Assembly (NCBI GenBank): GCA_017590115.1
Contig: JAGGNK010011003.1
Span: 1,024,955-1,088,954 of the forward strand
Direction of reading: 5' to 3'
Length of the DNA: 64,000 nt
From: Montifringilla adamsi
Lineage: Eukaryota; Chordata; Aves; Passeriformes; Passeridae
The position numbers and the translations under genes are program-made. The notes under the pieces are model-generated. The model saw only the letters and a list, made by a program, of their open reading frames with translations, was not told where the DNA came from and did no database searches. Positions 21,531 through 34,702 of the stretch are shown here, in pieces; within the stretch, counting starts at the first letter, position 1, and each line of letters starts with the position of its first letter.

Positions 21531-23930
21531 CCATGAAAATTACAGAGGTCTGGGCACACAGACCTTAACTCCTTATCACAGCTGATTCCAACACTGACCT
21601 AAATATCCAAGCAGGCAGCAGGCAGTTGTTCTGTACACATGAAGTGTCCCACACTAGGGCATTTGTATGGGAAAAAAAACATTTCACACACCTGCGGAAA
21701 TAAATACAAGGGGTTTTTCCCTCCTTCAAAGGAGTTGCTGAACCTGAAGTTGAAGACGTCAAAAAACCCAGTCCAGCCTCTGAGGTTGGTTTGTATGAAG
21801 AGATCAAGAGGAAACGAGCCGTCACCGCATTTTGCCAACTGCAGGCGAGTGCTGAAGGGGCTCAGCCCACACAGGGAAACCACGAAGAACCTGAACCCTG
21901 CTCCTCCATGTGCAAACAAAGCCTTCCACTGGAAATATGGATGTAAGAGGAAGGGCAGAGAAAGCCACCTAAACATTCCCTCAGTGTAATTACCCTGTGC
22001 CCATCACCCCCGGCCTCGGCCCCTCTGGAGCGAAGCTCGCCGGGATGTGATTCTGTGACATTCTTGGCACCCGTTCAAGCCGCTGAGAACTTGCCACCCA
22101 AGGAACTTTGGTTTGTGCATGTCACACACTCTGCAGTATTTAACAGCACTCAGCTATGATACAACAATCCACCGAGAGGGGGGAAAGGCCAGTGCTGCAC
22201 GGAAACAGAAACAGCTACAAAAAGCATGCAACAGATAAAACCAGCATTTACAACTCTAGAGAGAGATCATTAAATACTGCAGACTAATGAAACAAGGACA
22301 TCCTCCTTCCCTTAACTTCTGCTTTACCACGCCCAAAGAGAAGACTACAATGATCTCCTGCTGGGCTGGAATCCTAAAACCAAAGAAATTAAATTAAATG
22401 ACGTTTAAGGGCCCTGGGAAAGCAACACAACCATGACAACTCAATGTCCTTTACATGGCAAACTAACACACACTGCTGCTGTATTTATTTTAGTCTTGGA
22501 CCAGCAAGATTTTGAACACACAGCCTCCAGGTACTATTTACCATATATTTATCCCAAGTCAAGTGAGTGGCTTATTAACATTCCATTTGCATTTCTGTGA
22601 CAGGCCATGTATAAATATATATAAATATATTTATGTCAGTTATTTTATCCTTATGTCTGACACCTGATCTTTGATGGAAGTCTGAAATGAATCATGGAGA
22701 AGATGGAGATGTTGCTCAGAAGGACAGACTACTCCCACCCCCAGAACCACCTTCCCCTGCAGCCCTCAGAGTTTCCAGACAGCCTTGGGCTCCTTTTAAT
22801 TCTTCCCTGCAACTAAATAACCCATTATGATTGCTAAAAATATGTATGTTTATATTAATCGCTGTCTGGCTGAGGACACTGTGCCCAACCCACAGTCGGT
22901 GTTGCCACCTCGCTCCTTGACCTACGTCTCCCTGTCCTTGGGCTTGAACTTCGTACAGCCAAGAATTAAAAACACTAACCTGGACGTAAAAGTGTTGCTT
23001 ACAAACACACTGGCCTATCTCTGCAGCAAAGAGCTGACTCAGCACTGACAACAGCTTCCCACTGCTGGGAAGAAGCTGCTCAATCCCTGCGCTCCCCACG
23101 CTGGCTGGTGGCTCAGATGTGGATGGGTTTGGTGTTGAATTTGGGAGCAGCTGGAGTTACCTGCCTGCCCAGCCAATGCCTCTTTGAACCATGGATGCTC
23201 CCTGGGAACAGTGGGATTGCTCATGCTCCAAAAGAAACCCTGGGAAGCTGGAGGAAATGCTTTCTCAGCAAACGGCCACGGTGACGGAGCTCGGTGCTGG
23301 GAAAGATAAAAGTCATCGAGGCCTTGAGGGTGAAGTACAAAGCAGCTCTTCAGCTCTGCTTTCCCACAATTAAACTTCCACCAATGCAAAGAGGGAAGAA
23401 AGAGGGTGGGTGTGAGAATGGGTGAGCAGGATGAGCCTCTGTTTAACATCACCTCCACAGAGCAAAGCCCTGGGTCAAGATCCCTTGTGAGAAGTCCCGC
23501 TGTAGCCACCCAGAATTCCCACCTCCTCCAGCCATGCTCCAAATTATTCCAAGCACTGCCAGCACATGCCTGAGGAAGAGCTGCTGTTCCAGGTGTGGAT
23601 CAGCCAAAAGCTGGCCAAAAGTAGAGTAATTGTGTTAAAGGGAAGAGCTTTTGCCACCTCTCTGCTGACAATCTAAATTAGTATTTTGTAACTGACACGG
23701 CAGAGCTTTGGAAATCTTTGGAAAATTAATGAAATCTTTGGAAAAAAGCTGTATTTTAGTACCAGGTTCATGGGAGGCTGTCTTAACATCCTCTGCAGAT
23801 GGAAAAGAAAGGTATGAAGAGGCCAAGGCTTTGCCCAAGGTCATTCCATGAATCACGGAGGGAACAGCCTGAGGAATTTGACCTCCTGGCTCATGGGTGG
23901 CCAAGTCTTTCCAAAATACCAAGAAAGCAA

Positions 23931-24010
23931 CACAGAATCATTTAAGCAGGAAGAGAGCTCCATTATCATCAAGCCCAACATTTAAAGGCAGTTTCTTCAA
24001 CAACAGCACT
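23931..24010 (-). mobile_element. Probable CR1 LINE 3' tail fragment
   Basis: ACACAGAATCATTTAAGCAG, then ATCATCAAGCCCAACATTTA, resembles the reverse complement of an older CR1 subfamily terminus. The match may extend to about 24170, but I cannot follow it by eye. Confidence 0.6.
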
Positions 24011-27000
24011 GCTTTCATGAAGGGACCTACTCGGCATCCTTGGAAAAAACACCAAACTCTACTCCAAGTGCTGCCTATGAGCCAGGAGAGCGAAATGCCA
24101 TTGAAAATGCAACCACCACTGCATCCAAGTAGGCTACTACACATTTACTCAAGAAGCAAAAAGTAACCTCTTTTGCCTTAAGAGCCCTGTCAAATGAATT
24201 CCTGGGAATAAACACTTCTAAGTACAATTTTAAAACCATTTGGCATTGACTAAGTGTTGAGCACTGGGCATCTTTCAGAAGAAAAGCCTTTTTCAGACAT
24301 ATGCTAAAACAAAAAAAAACCCTAGCACTGATTCACCTCCAGCTTACTGCAGTTACTTTTTAACATAAAGCTGTCAGAAGATGACGGCAAACAGCCCCAT
24401 AGAATTAATTCTGTCTTCATGCTTTAGAAAAGCATCACACCTTGCCTTAAAAAAGCCAAGCCAGGCACTATTTGCATGCACTGCCTCCTCCCAACCCAAG
24501 GCACTGGGTTTTTTTAGCAATACACAAAACACCATTTGTTGAAATTCCTGATTTGGAGCAGTTTTGAAATGGTGCATCCTCTCCTATAAACAGAATTGTT
24601 CCTGGGATGGGAGCTGCAATGGAAGGCATGCCAAGATACACAGCTGAGCTACAATGCCGCTTAAGTAAATTTGGGAACATGCAAAGCTTAATATAGAAAT
24701 TCCCTTTATGGCAGATAACGCCATGGAAGTTTAGTACTTCTAAAAATGGTCACTATTGTCCAAAGAGAGAAATCCAAATGGAAATGGACAGAGCAACCCC
24801 AGCTCTCCATTCAAAATAAATCCATTTATCAAGGGTGTTTTTCAAAGAGAATTTCTACTCCCTTACATCTTAGAATAATAAAACACTCCTTCTGATCTAA
24901 GATTCTAATAGAATCTTCTACAGCCTTTCAAAGAAACACCAAAGAGATGAAGGGAAGAATAATTTTGGAGGCTTTTTTTTTTTAATGCCCCCTTTTAGAC
25001 CGACAACAGTGACTGGAGGAATCACAGGAGAGCTCTGTAAAACCAGAATGGGAGCTGCTGTTCTGGAGTAAAGGACTACTTAAAATGGAAGGCCTGGGAA
25101 AAAAAAAAAGTAATTTCTGTGATCTCAGGCAGCATAAATTATAGAGAGAAGACATTTGATGAGTTCTATGCTAAGGATTAATTTGCCATTTAAAAATGCA
25201 GGGAACAGATGGATCTCTTGGCTAGGACTATATTTGGGAATTACTTCATTTTGCTGCCCACATGCAAATAAAAATACAACTAAAAGTAGAACTTTTTGTG
25301 AGCTTTCACATGGGTAGAAAACACTGAAGTAATGAAAATAAAACCAAAAAGAAAATGTCTATATGAAATAGGTGAAGTGCCACAGTACCTATTGTGGATC
25401 TGCAGTAGGTTGGAGGAGAGAATGTGATTTTACTTTGTTGAACAACTATGGAGAGTAATGCCAGACATAAAGAGCAAATTTAAGAGAAAAAATACTCCAA
25501 AACCAACCCAGCAAAACCTGTATCATATGACAGCGTTTGCCACTGAAGAGTAACTTCTGAGAAAGCACCTTGCTGTAACTTAATTCCATGGAATTTGTTA
25601 GGATTTAACAATTACATCTCCACACATGGTCAGAAGTCCAGGGATTCTCTTTCCCAAAAGCCTGGGCCAGTCCCATCGCACTTACCAGGGATCACAAAGC
25701 ATGGGTGAGAATTTAAATTGTGAGAAAAACGCGTAAGTAGGGGAAAATCCAGAAGAAAATGCCTTACACCTCCCTGGACTGAGTACAGCCCTGGCCTCCA
25801 CCCCGCATGGCAGCGGCTGGGGATGGAGGAGCAGTGCGAGGCAATCCCGCTGGCACAGTGAAAGGACGGGACGGAAGAAAAGTCCTCTGAGGAATTCCCA
25901 CAGGCAAAGCCTGTGTGCTTCCCTTACGGGAGCCTGTGCTTTCAAACCCCCAAACCATGGCAGCCACACATACAGAGTAATTAAGCACCTTCCTTTTTTC
26001 CATGTGATTTCTCAGAGTTCAAGGGAAACTGCGTATTAAAAAGCAAACCCAACTCAACTCCTGAGACAGCTGTTAGATACCATCTCTGTTTCTCCTCTAG
26101 CAACACAATAAGCGTTTCTTCTCCCTCTCTCCATCTCAAAAACAAACAAACAAACCGAAAATTTCACCCAGCAAAACCTCGACCTGTGCAGGACGTCCTC
26201 AGCGTATTCCCAGACTCCGGAACCAGGATAAGCACAGCTCCACGCGCGTTTAGAAAACGAAGAGGAACAGAAAATCTGTACTAACCCGACAGCTTCCTTT
26301 CTGTGACTATTCATCCTTCACAATCCAACAGGACACACCAGCCAGTAAACAAACATGGAAGGGAGGGACCAACTTCAAAGCAAGTGTGTAAATCTTACAT
26401 AATTTGAGGGTTTGAGATCTTGCAGCAACCTCTTACCCAACGAGGTGTCAGATGATCCAAGGAGGTCAGACCTGTAGCAGCCACGGTAAGTAGGACACTC
26501 TGCATCTCACTCAGCCCAGCGCGGCACCGTTTGTCCACAGGGACCTGGGGCCGGGCATTCTTGGGAATTCACTTTCAGGAGGAGAACAGTGCCTTTCTTT
26601 CACGCGTTATCATGCCAGAATAGCTCTCTGCTCTCTAACGGATGAAAGATAATAAATACGTGAATGCCCTTAGAGCCGGGATCTGCTGGAGATGTGTCTC
26701 AATTATTCTTGATTTTTAAACTGTTTGATTAAGTTCTCATATTTTTTCCCAGGTATAAAACCGATGATTTCTGGACATCTGCAGAGAACACCCCACAACC
26801 ATGGAAGAAATGAGGACATGGGCCTGGAAACCACTTCCCTCTCATAGAAAGGAATTCTCTAAAAGGTACTTTTTCTGCCATCCTGGATTTCCAAGTGTCT
26901 TCTAGCCAAAACCATCGCTTTGAGATAAATAAAGTAACAAAGCACTGAAGCCCAGACATTCCTCAAAGAGAAGGAACTAGAAGACTCCACATCTCGCTTC

Positions 27001-29417
27001 TCCACACAGCAGAGTGCACTCATGGCTGGAAGGACCAGGAAACAAAGGAACAGGTCCCCTACCTTTGTTATTGAGCCTCTTGCGAGGAGGGATCACAGCG
27101 AAGTCCTGTTTCTTAATGCCAAAGCTATTTTTGTTCTTATATTAAGCACTTAATGAATAATCATTCAAAGACTTTATTCACATGACATCTACACAGTGCA
27201 TGTCTCCCTGCTCCTCCTTTTGGAAACTCAGCTTCCCTTCAAGAATTAAACAAAATGTGGACCACATCCCAACACATATAAATTTTTTCTCCTCTACAGA
27301 ACACATTGAAGCCCTCACCTCTCTCCCAAGCCTGTGATTTTCCACTCAAGAGCCATGCTGCCTTCTCCTCTCTGAGCAGCATTAGGAGCTGACCGCAAGG
27401 AGCTGCAGTGGGATCCCTAATCTGCTGCTAAGAAGCTTTTGCACTTAAACCTTTGATGCCATCATTAGTGGTTTCGGCACTCGCGACGTCACAGCCAGAC
27501 TGCGCTCGACGCCAGGATGATGAGGGCAAAGCTAAGCACATCAGGTACATGGTTAATTCAATGGGCAAAGATTAGGGGATGATACTATTTTTTATTTTTT
27601 CCCCAATAAGGCTTATTTACTATTAATTCCCATCCCTGTGACCTTATTTAAGTACAGCATGTTCCACCCGAGACTGTTTGCAAAGTTAACGCCCAAGTCG
27701 CATTGCCTCAAGGAGCCCTGTTCTCCCAGACCTCAGGTTTTATGGGGAAGGTTCTCCTTCTGCATCCATGCCTCTGGCAGAGCCAGAAACATCCTCTTTG
27801 GGGAAAAAAAACAACAACAAAAGAAAAACCAACAAATCACTGTATTTGCAAGTCCAAAGGGACCTGGTGTCTAGGCTTTAATTGGAACAGGTATGGCTGA
27901 GCACAGGCAGTGGCTGGATTTTTCCTTTGATCACTGTAATGACTGGTATTTTTTCAAGAAGCATTCAATACAGCCTTCCTCTTCTGCTATTCATCCCTCC
28001 ACGTGAATATTTATCAGAAATTATTAAACTGCCCTTTATTGCAAAGGTCTGTGTGCCGGGGATGCTCTCCCCCAGCTCTGGTGCCTGCGGTGCCTGTGTC
28101 TCCATCACCACTGCAGATAAGCACTTCCAGACTACAATCCTCTAATCTATTTTAGCCATGATTCACATCTGAGCTGTGTGTCGCCCAAAGAAAGGCGAAT
28201 CTGGACCGCTTGTGCAGAGGGAGGCAGCCACCACAGCCCACGGCACCACACGTTTCCCTGTTTTCCTTGGCTTTCTCGGGGCTGGTTTCCCCTTGCTCTC
28301 TCAGCGTGCAGCAGGAAGAGAACACATTTCTCTTCCTGCCTCCAGGATCCCTCAGACTAAGCCTGGCTTCTGAGCAGTAACACGGGCAGCTTCAACTTCC
28401 CTGACCTCAGCTAATTCTTTCCTTCCCTCAGCCTACTCAAGATGATTAAGCAAAATACTTGGAAGGAAATCAAAGCCTTAAAAATGCAATTAGAAGTGAC
28501 CATTTTGTTAATACGCACACGCACAACCCCAAAGTCAAACCCAATCCAACAGCACCTGACCTTTGGGAAAAGAGCAATTTTTAGCAGCTCCCACGGACTT
28601 AAGGAACAGCCCAAAGTCTCCCACAACGCTGGTGGGAGCAGTGCTGTCCGCATAGCTCAGGTTTTTCCCACTATTCCTAAAACAGGAGGTTAGGAAGACA
28701 TGAAATTGCGAATTCTCAAAACAGACACTGGCTCCCCCAGACCTACAGCTGTCCAGGGGTGACTTAAAAATATCATTTTTAACACACATCCTTCCACACA
28801 CCCAGATCTTTCTCCTCCAGCTGAGAAAAAGGCAAGTTCACTAGAGGGTCTGGAATCAGCTGCCACAAATCCTCATATTCTCCAGCAAAGATTCTAATCT
28901 CATTGCAAGAAACCTTTAAAACACTGAAATAATAATAATAATCTCTTTAACAATAAAGTCATTTGACATCATCAAAATAGTTATCACAGTAATAAAATAG
29001 AAATATTTTTCTAGGGCAATTTTCACTTCACCCATCCACAACATATTTTTAAGACTTCTTTCCTGAAATTAATTTGAAAAGAGATTTTTTTTTCCCTCTG
29101 CCTGTAAAGAATCAAACGCACTTTGAGAATGCAGCAGTTGAGCTTCTGGGCCCTGACACAGAAACAAAGGCTGACAGCCCAGATTTAGATAAACACCTAC
29201 TTCTGCACATTTAGGAAGAGGCTTAATTGCTTTGTCATTCAGAGCCAGCAATTACCAACTATTACTGGGAGTGCGGGTGGTGGGGGGTATTAATTGCAGT
29301 CAAATGTCCACTCTTCTTGGGCAGCTCATGCCAAGAAAATTAAATACTAAATAAAAAAAATAAATTAAAACCTGTCTTCATTATAACATTTTAAAGTATT
29401 TTATTGTCTATTTATAT

Positions 29418-29431
29418 GGGGGGGGGGGGGG
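29418..29431 (+). repeat. Poly-G run, 14 bases
   Basis: Fourteen consecutive Gs are followed by TGTGG. The run length is prone to sequencing error. Confidence 0.85.
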
Positions 29432-29835
29432 TGTGGATAGGTTCTCCCAGAGGGGCCAACAAAGACAGAATTTCTATTTCATTTTGAAACTGTGTCAAAT
29501 CACGGCAGAGCTGGTATTAGGATGTTGGGGCAGGCTCCAAAATCGCCCTTTTGGGGGATTTTTGGGGCTGAATCCTCCAGCGAGGAAACCAGTGCTTAAC
29601 TTCTAGAGCAAGCAGAGCATTTAACGTTTAAAACAAATAAATAACCTAAAATAGGTTGAGAGGGTGGTTTTCCCCCCTCAAAGCCGGCTCTGACACAGGC
29701 ACTGCTACTTCATTTCTCTGCGCTGTGTGAGGGGAAAACCTTCACGCAGGAGCGAGAGCTGCTCCAGTGCTAAGGGGGGGGGAGGGATTCTATATATGTT
29801 TTTTCATTTAAAAGGCGCTTTTTTTTTGTGGCAAT

Positions 29836-30180
29836 GGCGGTGTTTATCCGCGGGGCCCGGGCGGCCCCGCCCCGGGGGCGGCGCGGCAGCCCCGGCCGGC
29901 TCCCGCCGGCTCAGACCGGTTCTCAGCGCAAACAACCGCCCCCCGCCCGCCGGGGCACCGCGGCGGCGAACCCCCGCTTATTCCTTCAGAAACACCCGCT
30001 TTACCCCCCCACAAAATACCCGCTTCTCCCTCGGAAACACCCGCTTTTCCCTCGGAAACACCCGCTCTCCCCACCCTCCCGAAAGAGCCGGGTGACGCGA
30101 CTCCGCGGCCGCGCCGCCATTACAGCGGCGGGCGCGCTCCGCCGGCTGAGGCGAGAGAAAGCGGCGGGGTTTCGGAGCGA
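29836..30180. promoter_or_regulatory. Intragenic CpG island in SPEN intron 3
   Basis: A compact block of about 345 bases is extremely GC-rich and dense in CpG (CGCGGGGCCCGGGCGG, GGGGGCGGCGCGGCAG, GCGGCCGCGCCGCC). It is set in AT-rich intron about 6 kb downstream of exon 3 and 14 kb from exon 4. GC-box words (GGGCGG, CCGCCC) occur on both strands. Such islands usually mark promoters, so an alternative SPEN start (which would lack RRM1) or an independent noncoding transcript is possible. I see no convincing exon or coding frame attached, so the function is inference. Confidence 0.65.
29968..30080. repeat. Degenerate 21-bp tandem repeat inside the CpG island
   Basis: About five units share the core AAACACCCGCTTTTCCC. 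Two are nearly identical and adjacent (start 30034 and 30055); the earlier ones (29968, 29989, about 30012) are more diverged. Confidence 0.8.
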
Positions 30181-31710
30181 GATAAAAATCTTATTATGCA
30201 ACGCACATTTTTAATAGATTATTGCCGAGTCCAGGGCTGAGGTAATGCGGGCTGTCAGCAGCTGGGGCGAGAGGCTGAGGGACAAGCGGGCTGCGGCCGC
30301 TCCCTGCCAAGGGCGCCAAGGCACCATTTCTTCACCATCCGTGAGGAGAACTTTGATATATCACGTTATTTTTTTTCCACAGAAGGATCTGTTTATGTGG
30401 TTACACATGCACAGGTACGTCTTTTTCGGCATATCTCAAGTATAAAGGTTTGCTTTCTGTATTACAATCTCTCCAAAGCCATCTGAAAACGTTCTGCCTG
30501 TGCTCAATCTCAAGAAACCCGATACAGTCCCAAGGGTAAAAAAAAGCCACGTTTAAAGGATGGTCTCGGTTATATTTAGCTAAGCAGCAGCACAGGCTGA
30601 CACGAGCAGAAACACAAGGAAGAACAAAGTGAAAACGCTCGACAGTTGTTAACAAAAATCTGCGAGTATCTAAGGTGGAATTTTTTTCCTAATTTTTCCT
30701 GTCCCTAATTCACATTTTGCCACGCAGAGAGAACACTAAAGCAGCACATGGGTTTATGTGAACAAAAGGTAAGGATGAGGTGTTTCACCTGACTCTTGAC
30801 AGGATTTACTGTTGCCTTTGTGTAATGGAAAAGGCTTCCTACTCTAAGAAATTCTTTAATTTTCTTTTATAAATCTTAACCTAATTATTCTCCCATACAA
30901 ACACAAGCCTGCTCAACCCTGTCGTTCTACCAGAAGAGATTAAAAATTTTCAGCTCATCTCTACAGTACCAAATGTATGTGGAATTATTTAACCTCGACA
31001 AAAGACATCTCACAGAGGTTTCAATAAAGACTAAACAGCTACATTTAACCTCACTGTTCCTGATTTTTCATCTGTCCTCAGCACAGGCATCTCCAAACCC
31101 ACTCAAAATCCCAAATCCCAGCTAAATCAGTGATTCATCACTTCTGGCAGCAAACGACACGGGAAGGAGGAGATGAAGACAATGGTAGAGAAAGGTTTGC
31201 ATTATGTAATGAAACTAAAACTCACTTTTTTTCTACTTTCACTTCAGTTGTTGAAACAGGGTAGGAAAGTCCCTGACTAAATAAAATACACAGGAGGTTT
31301 CAGGGAGCCTGTTTTTCCCATGATTAAAATTCTCTTGGCAGTATTTTTCATCAGTTTATTTCAATATTAAGACACACACATATTCCATTCCAATGGTAAT
31401 TCCTTGCTCCAGAAAGAATTTCATCACAGAGAAATCTAAAATTAAAACCAATCTCTAATTACCTTATGCCTTGCCCACTTGTCACAAGAACTTTAAATAC
31501 AGCTGTCAGAATTATAAAAAAAATTCCTTTTTCAAATATCTGTAAATGCAACTACTTCCCGTTTCTTGATTTCAGGAAAACTGGAATAACTGTGCTCACA
31601 TAGATCTTGGTGAATATAAAACCAGTGTTGTGTCTAAGCTGAAAATGCTCTTTTAATTTCCCAATATCTATTTCATATTACAAGCTATAGAGAAATAGTC
31701 ATCTAAGTAA

Positions 31711-31890
31711 TTATTCATCCAACTCCAGCATCCTGGAGATGAGACAACCAAATAAACACTCTTAAAAATAAATTAAAGGTGACTACATTACACATTATAG
31801 GAAATTATTCATTTAACTGGTAAATCCCCCAGCATCCTCCACATCAGACAACTGAATAAACACTCTTAAAAAATAAATTAAAGGCCAAGG
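31711..31890. repeat. Diverged tandem duplication, about 94-104 bp
   Basis: Copies at about 31711-31804 and 31805-31890 share TTATTCAT, CCAGCATCCT and a long common block AATAAACACTCTTAAAAA followed by ATAAATTAAAGG. Indels separate the blocks. Confidence 0.8.
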
Positions 31891-32227
31891 GAAACCTCAG
31901 GTCGCTTATCTGCAGATGGAACACATGGGGTTTTCACGCTTTCGCAGCCTGAACATCACCTACAGGAAATCAAACACTTCTGCCTGGGTTTTTGTAAATG
32001 AATTCAAACCCCATCCCAACAAGGATTTTAGGAGCGAAACGCTCTGCTCTCATCACCGGGTGGGTTCAGCACACTGCTGCAGCAAAGCTTGAGGAATAAT
32101 CACTAACACATGGAGCAGCAAGATGTGTCAGGCCATCTGATATTACAAAACTGAATCAAAAAGCCCAGAAATTATTTTTAGCACATTAGAGCACCTCAAC
32201 AAGCGGCCTAGAAAAGAGCTTTTGCTA

Positions 32228-32228
<1 letters not shown>

Positions 32229-32270
<42 letters not shown>
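32229..32270 (+). repeat. Poly-A run, 35 As then G and A6
   Basis: Thirty-five uninterrupted As are followed by GAAAAAA. There is no recognisable retroposon body to the left, so it may be a simple homopolymer expansion. It could also be the tail of an unrecognised retrocopy. Confidence 0.9.
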
Positions 32271-32271
<1 letters not shown>

Positions 32272-34425
32272 CAAACTAAAAGCAGGGGGGTGTTTCCATG
32301 AGGCTGGGGAGGGCACAAACAAAATCTTGTTTGCTTCCTATGGGATCACCCAGCTTCCATCCAGAGCCAGCTTCTTCCATGACACACTACAGAAAATATG
32401 TTTGCTAATGTATCATTTGTGGTGTGTGTCTGAATCACCAGAACGGAGACAATGAAGTTTCTGGTTGTGGCAAATTATCATTTTCAAGGGCTTTTTTATT
32501 CTTTCAAGGTGATAAAAAAATTCCACCAACCCTTTTCCACTACATGGGTGGGGAATGAGCAATCTTACACTAAGAAGATTTCAAAACACAAATTCCTCCT
32601 CAAATCCACGCAGGAACCATCCACATCCACCAGCTTCCTCACCTCAGCAGACAACTTCTGAGAGGCCACAAAACACCCCAAATAAAGCCTGGCTTCAGAG
32701 AATACTGGTTATTTTTAATGTGTTCTTTCTGGTTTTAGTTTCTAAATTACTTCCTTGCAGCACCATTACCTGCAAAGGCCTCCAAATAGCAATTTAAAGT
32801 AAAGTTTAGTGGAGATCCAACACAACAAACTCTGAACCTTGACGAGATAAAGGCTTTTTGGGGTCCTTTTTATTTTTAAGCAAGCAGTGTTTCTTCAGTA
32901 TTGTCCAGGAAAACTAGCTCCATTTAATCAGTGTTATTTACTTCACACAGGTCTTGAAAACCACAAGCAAGGAAAACCAAACTTCTCCTTCACCACCTTT
33001 CTGCTTTTTCACAGTTCCTGAAGGACAGTGCCCAGCATGAAGTTCCCACCAGTGCTGCACACCCACCGTGTGCCCCAAAAACCCCCCAGGGAACAACTCT
33101 GCCAGCTGAGACCAACAGGACAAGACTTGAGTGACCAAGTTCTTAAATTTCAGAAGAATGCAGTGTCATAAAGACCTTAATAATACTATGGCGCCTCAAA
33201 ATTGGCCATTTCCACTCATAAGAAAGCCTTAAGAGAATCTCCAACTAGCTAAAATCCTCAAGACCACGGAAACTACCGGCAATAATTATTCCCAGACAAA
33301 AGAAACTGGATATATCACACAGCAAGTGGGAGCACCGAACCAGGGAAAAGGAGGTGAGGCAGCTTTTGCTCACCAACAGTGTATGAGTGGCTTAATATTT
33401 ACATGGCTAAATTTCAACTGTTTTGAAAATTAAATACTTGTGCTTTGAAAGACTTCAAGGCCAGGTGGGGTTTTGCTTCCCAAAGGAAAGCGAGGGTTAA
33501 ATGTTTATTATTATCTAACTGATTGCTAAGAAACACGTAACTCTTTTCTGATCCTTCAAAATTAAATATACAATCCACCAGATTCCATTACTTGCTCGAC
33601 TGAGTTTGATTTTATTGTATTAATAAGAAAAAAATGTTTTATTTCCTCCCAGAGTGTCGTCTACTTTTCCATTACTACAACTAGAAATTGCCAAGAAAAT
33701 GAAATGCTCAAGCACAGCAGACACTGCTTTTCTTCTCATTAAATCTTAAAACTTGGTTCCAGTGGGATCATATTTAGTCCTCTCAAATTCAGAACAGGAT
33801 TTCATCCTGCCTCGACATCCCAACAATGACATTTTATAAATATTACGAGTTTCTTGGACGCCTTTCTCATTCCACAAGGAGCAGAGAAGCACCAGTAGAG
33901 ATTTTTTTTTCTTCCCCTGCTCGAGATTTTTTTATTAAACTTTAAATGTAACCAGCCCTCCTTTCAATCCATTTTCTCTAGGATTTTTTGAGACCTCTAG
34001 AAGTCTCACAGATTTTTCTGAGCTGTAATAAGTGTGAAAAATCTTTGACAAAGAATTGTCTTTATTCAAGCATTTAGCTCTCATTGAGAGAGCTGTTGGA
34101 AAGAAACAAGTGCTTAAAAGCAGCCTAAAAGTTGTCTTAAATCTTCACCTGCTCTCCAGCTGAGACAGGACCTGGATTTCTAAATCCAAGAGGAGAAAAC
34201 AATAATTAAAAGAAGTAAATAAATCCTTGCATGACTCTTTAGACATGAGGGGGTGGGGCAATCAGAAGAGGAGACACTGATTTCCTCATCTTCTGTACAC
34301 TCTCCGCGGGTGTCAGCCCATCTCACCCTTCTAGAAGGTTCAACATTCAAGGTAAGACTTTGTGAGAATAATCCCCTTGGTCACAGAGTTCTGACAGTGG
34401 TAAAATTCCATTCACAGTGATAAAC

Positions 34426-34702
34426 ACAGAATCCTAGAACAGGTTGGGAGGGACCTTAAAGTTCACCTAATTCCACCCCCTGCCATGAGCAAGGGACACC
34501 TTCCACTGTCCCAGGCAGCTCCAAGCCCTGTCCAGCCTGACCTTGGGCACTGCCAGGGGCAGCCACAGCTGCTCTGGGCACCCTGTGCCAGGGCCTGCCC
34601 ACCTTCCACAGGGAGGAATTCCTTCCCCATATCCCAGCTAACCCTGCCCTCTGGCAGTGGGAAGCCATTCCCCCTTGTCCTGGCACTCCAGGCCTTTGCG
34701 AA
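34426..34702 (-). mobile_element. CR1 LINE, 3' end fragment
   Basis: From CACAGAATCCTAGAACAGG through GGGACACCTTCCACTGTCCC, AGCTCCAAGCCCTGTCCAGC and TAACCCTGCCCTCTGGCAG to the CCTTGTCCTGGCACTCC block, this is the reverse complement of a CR1 3' region. It is one of the least diverged copies in the window. Confidence 0.94.
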
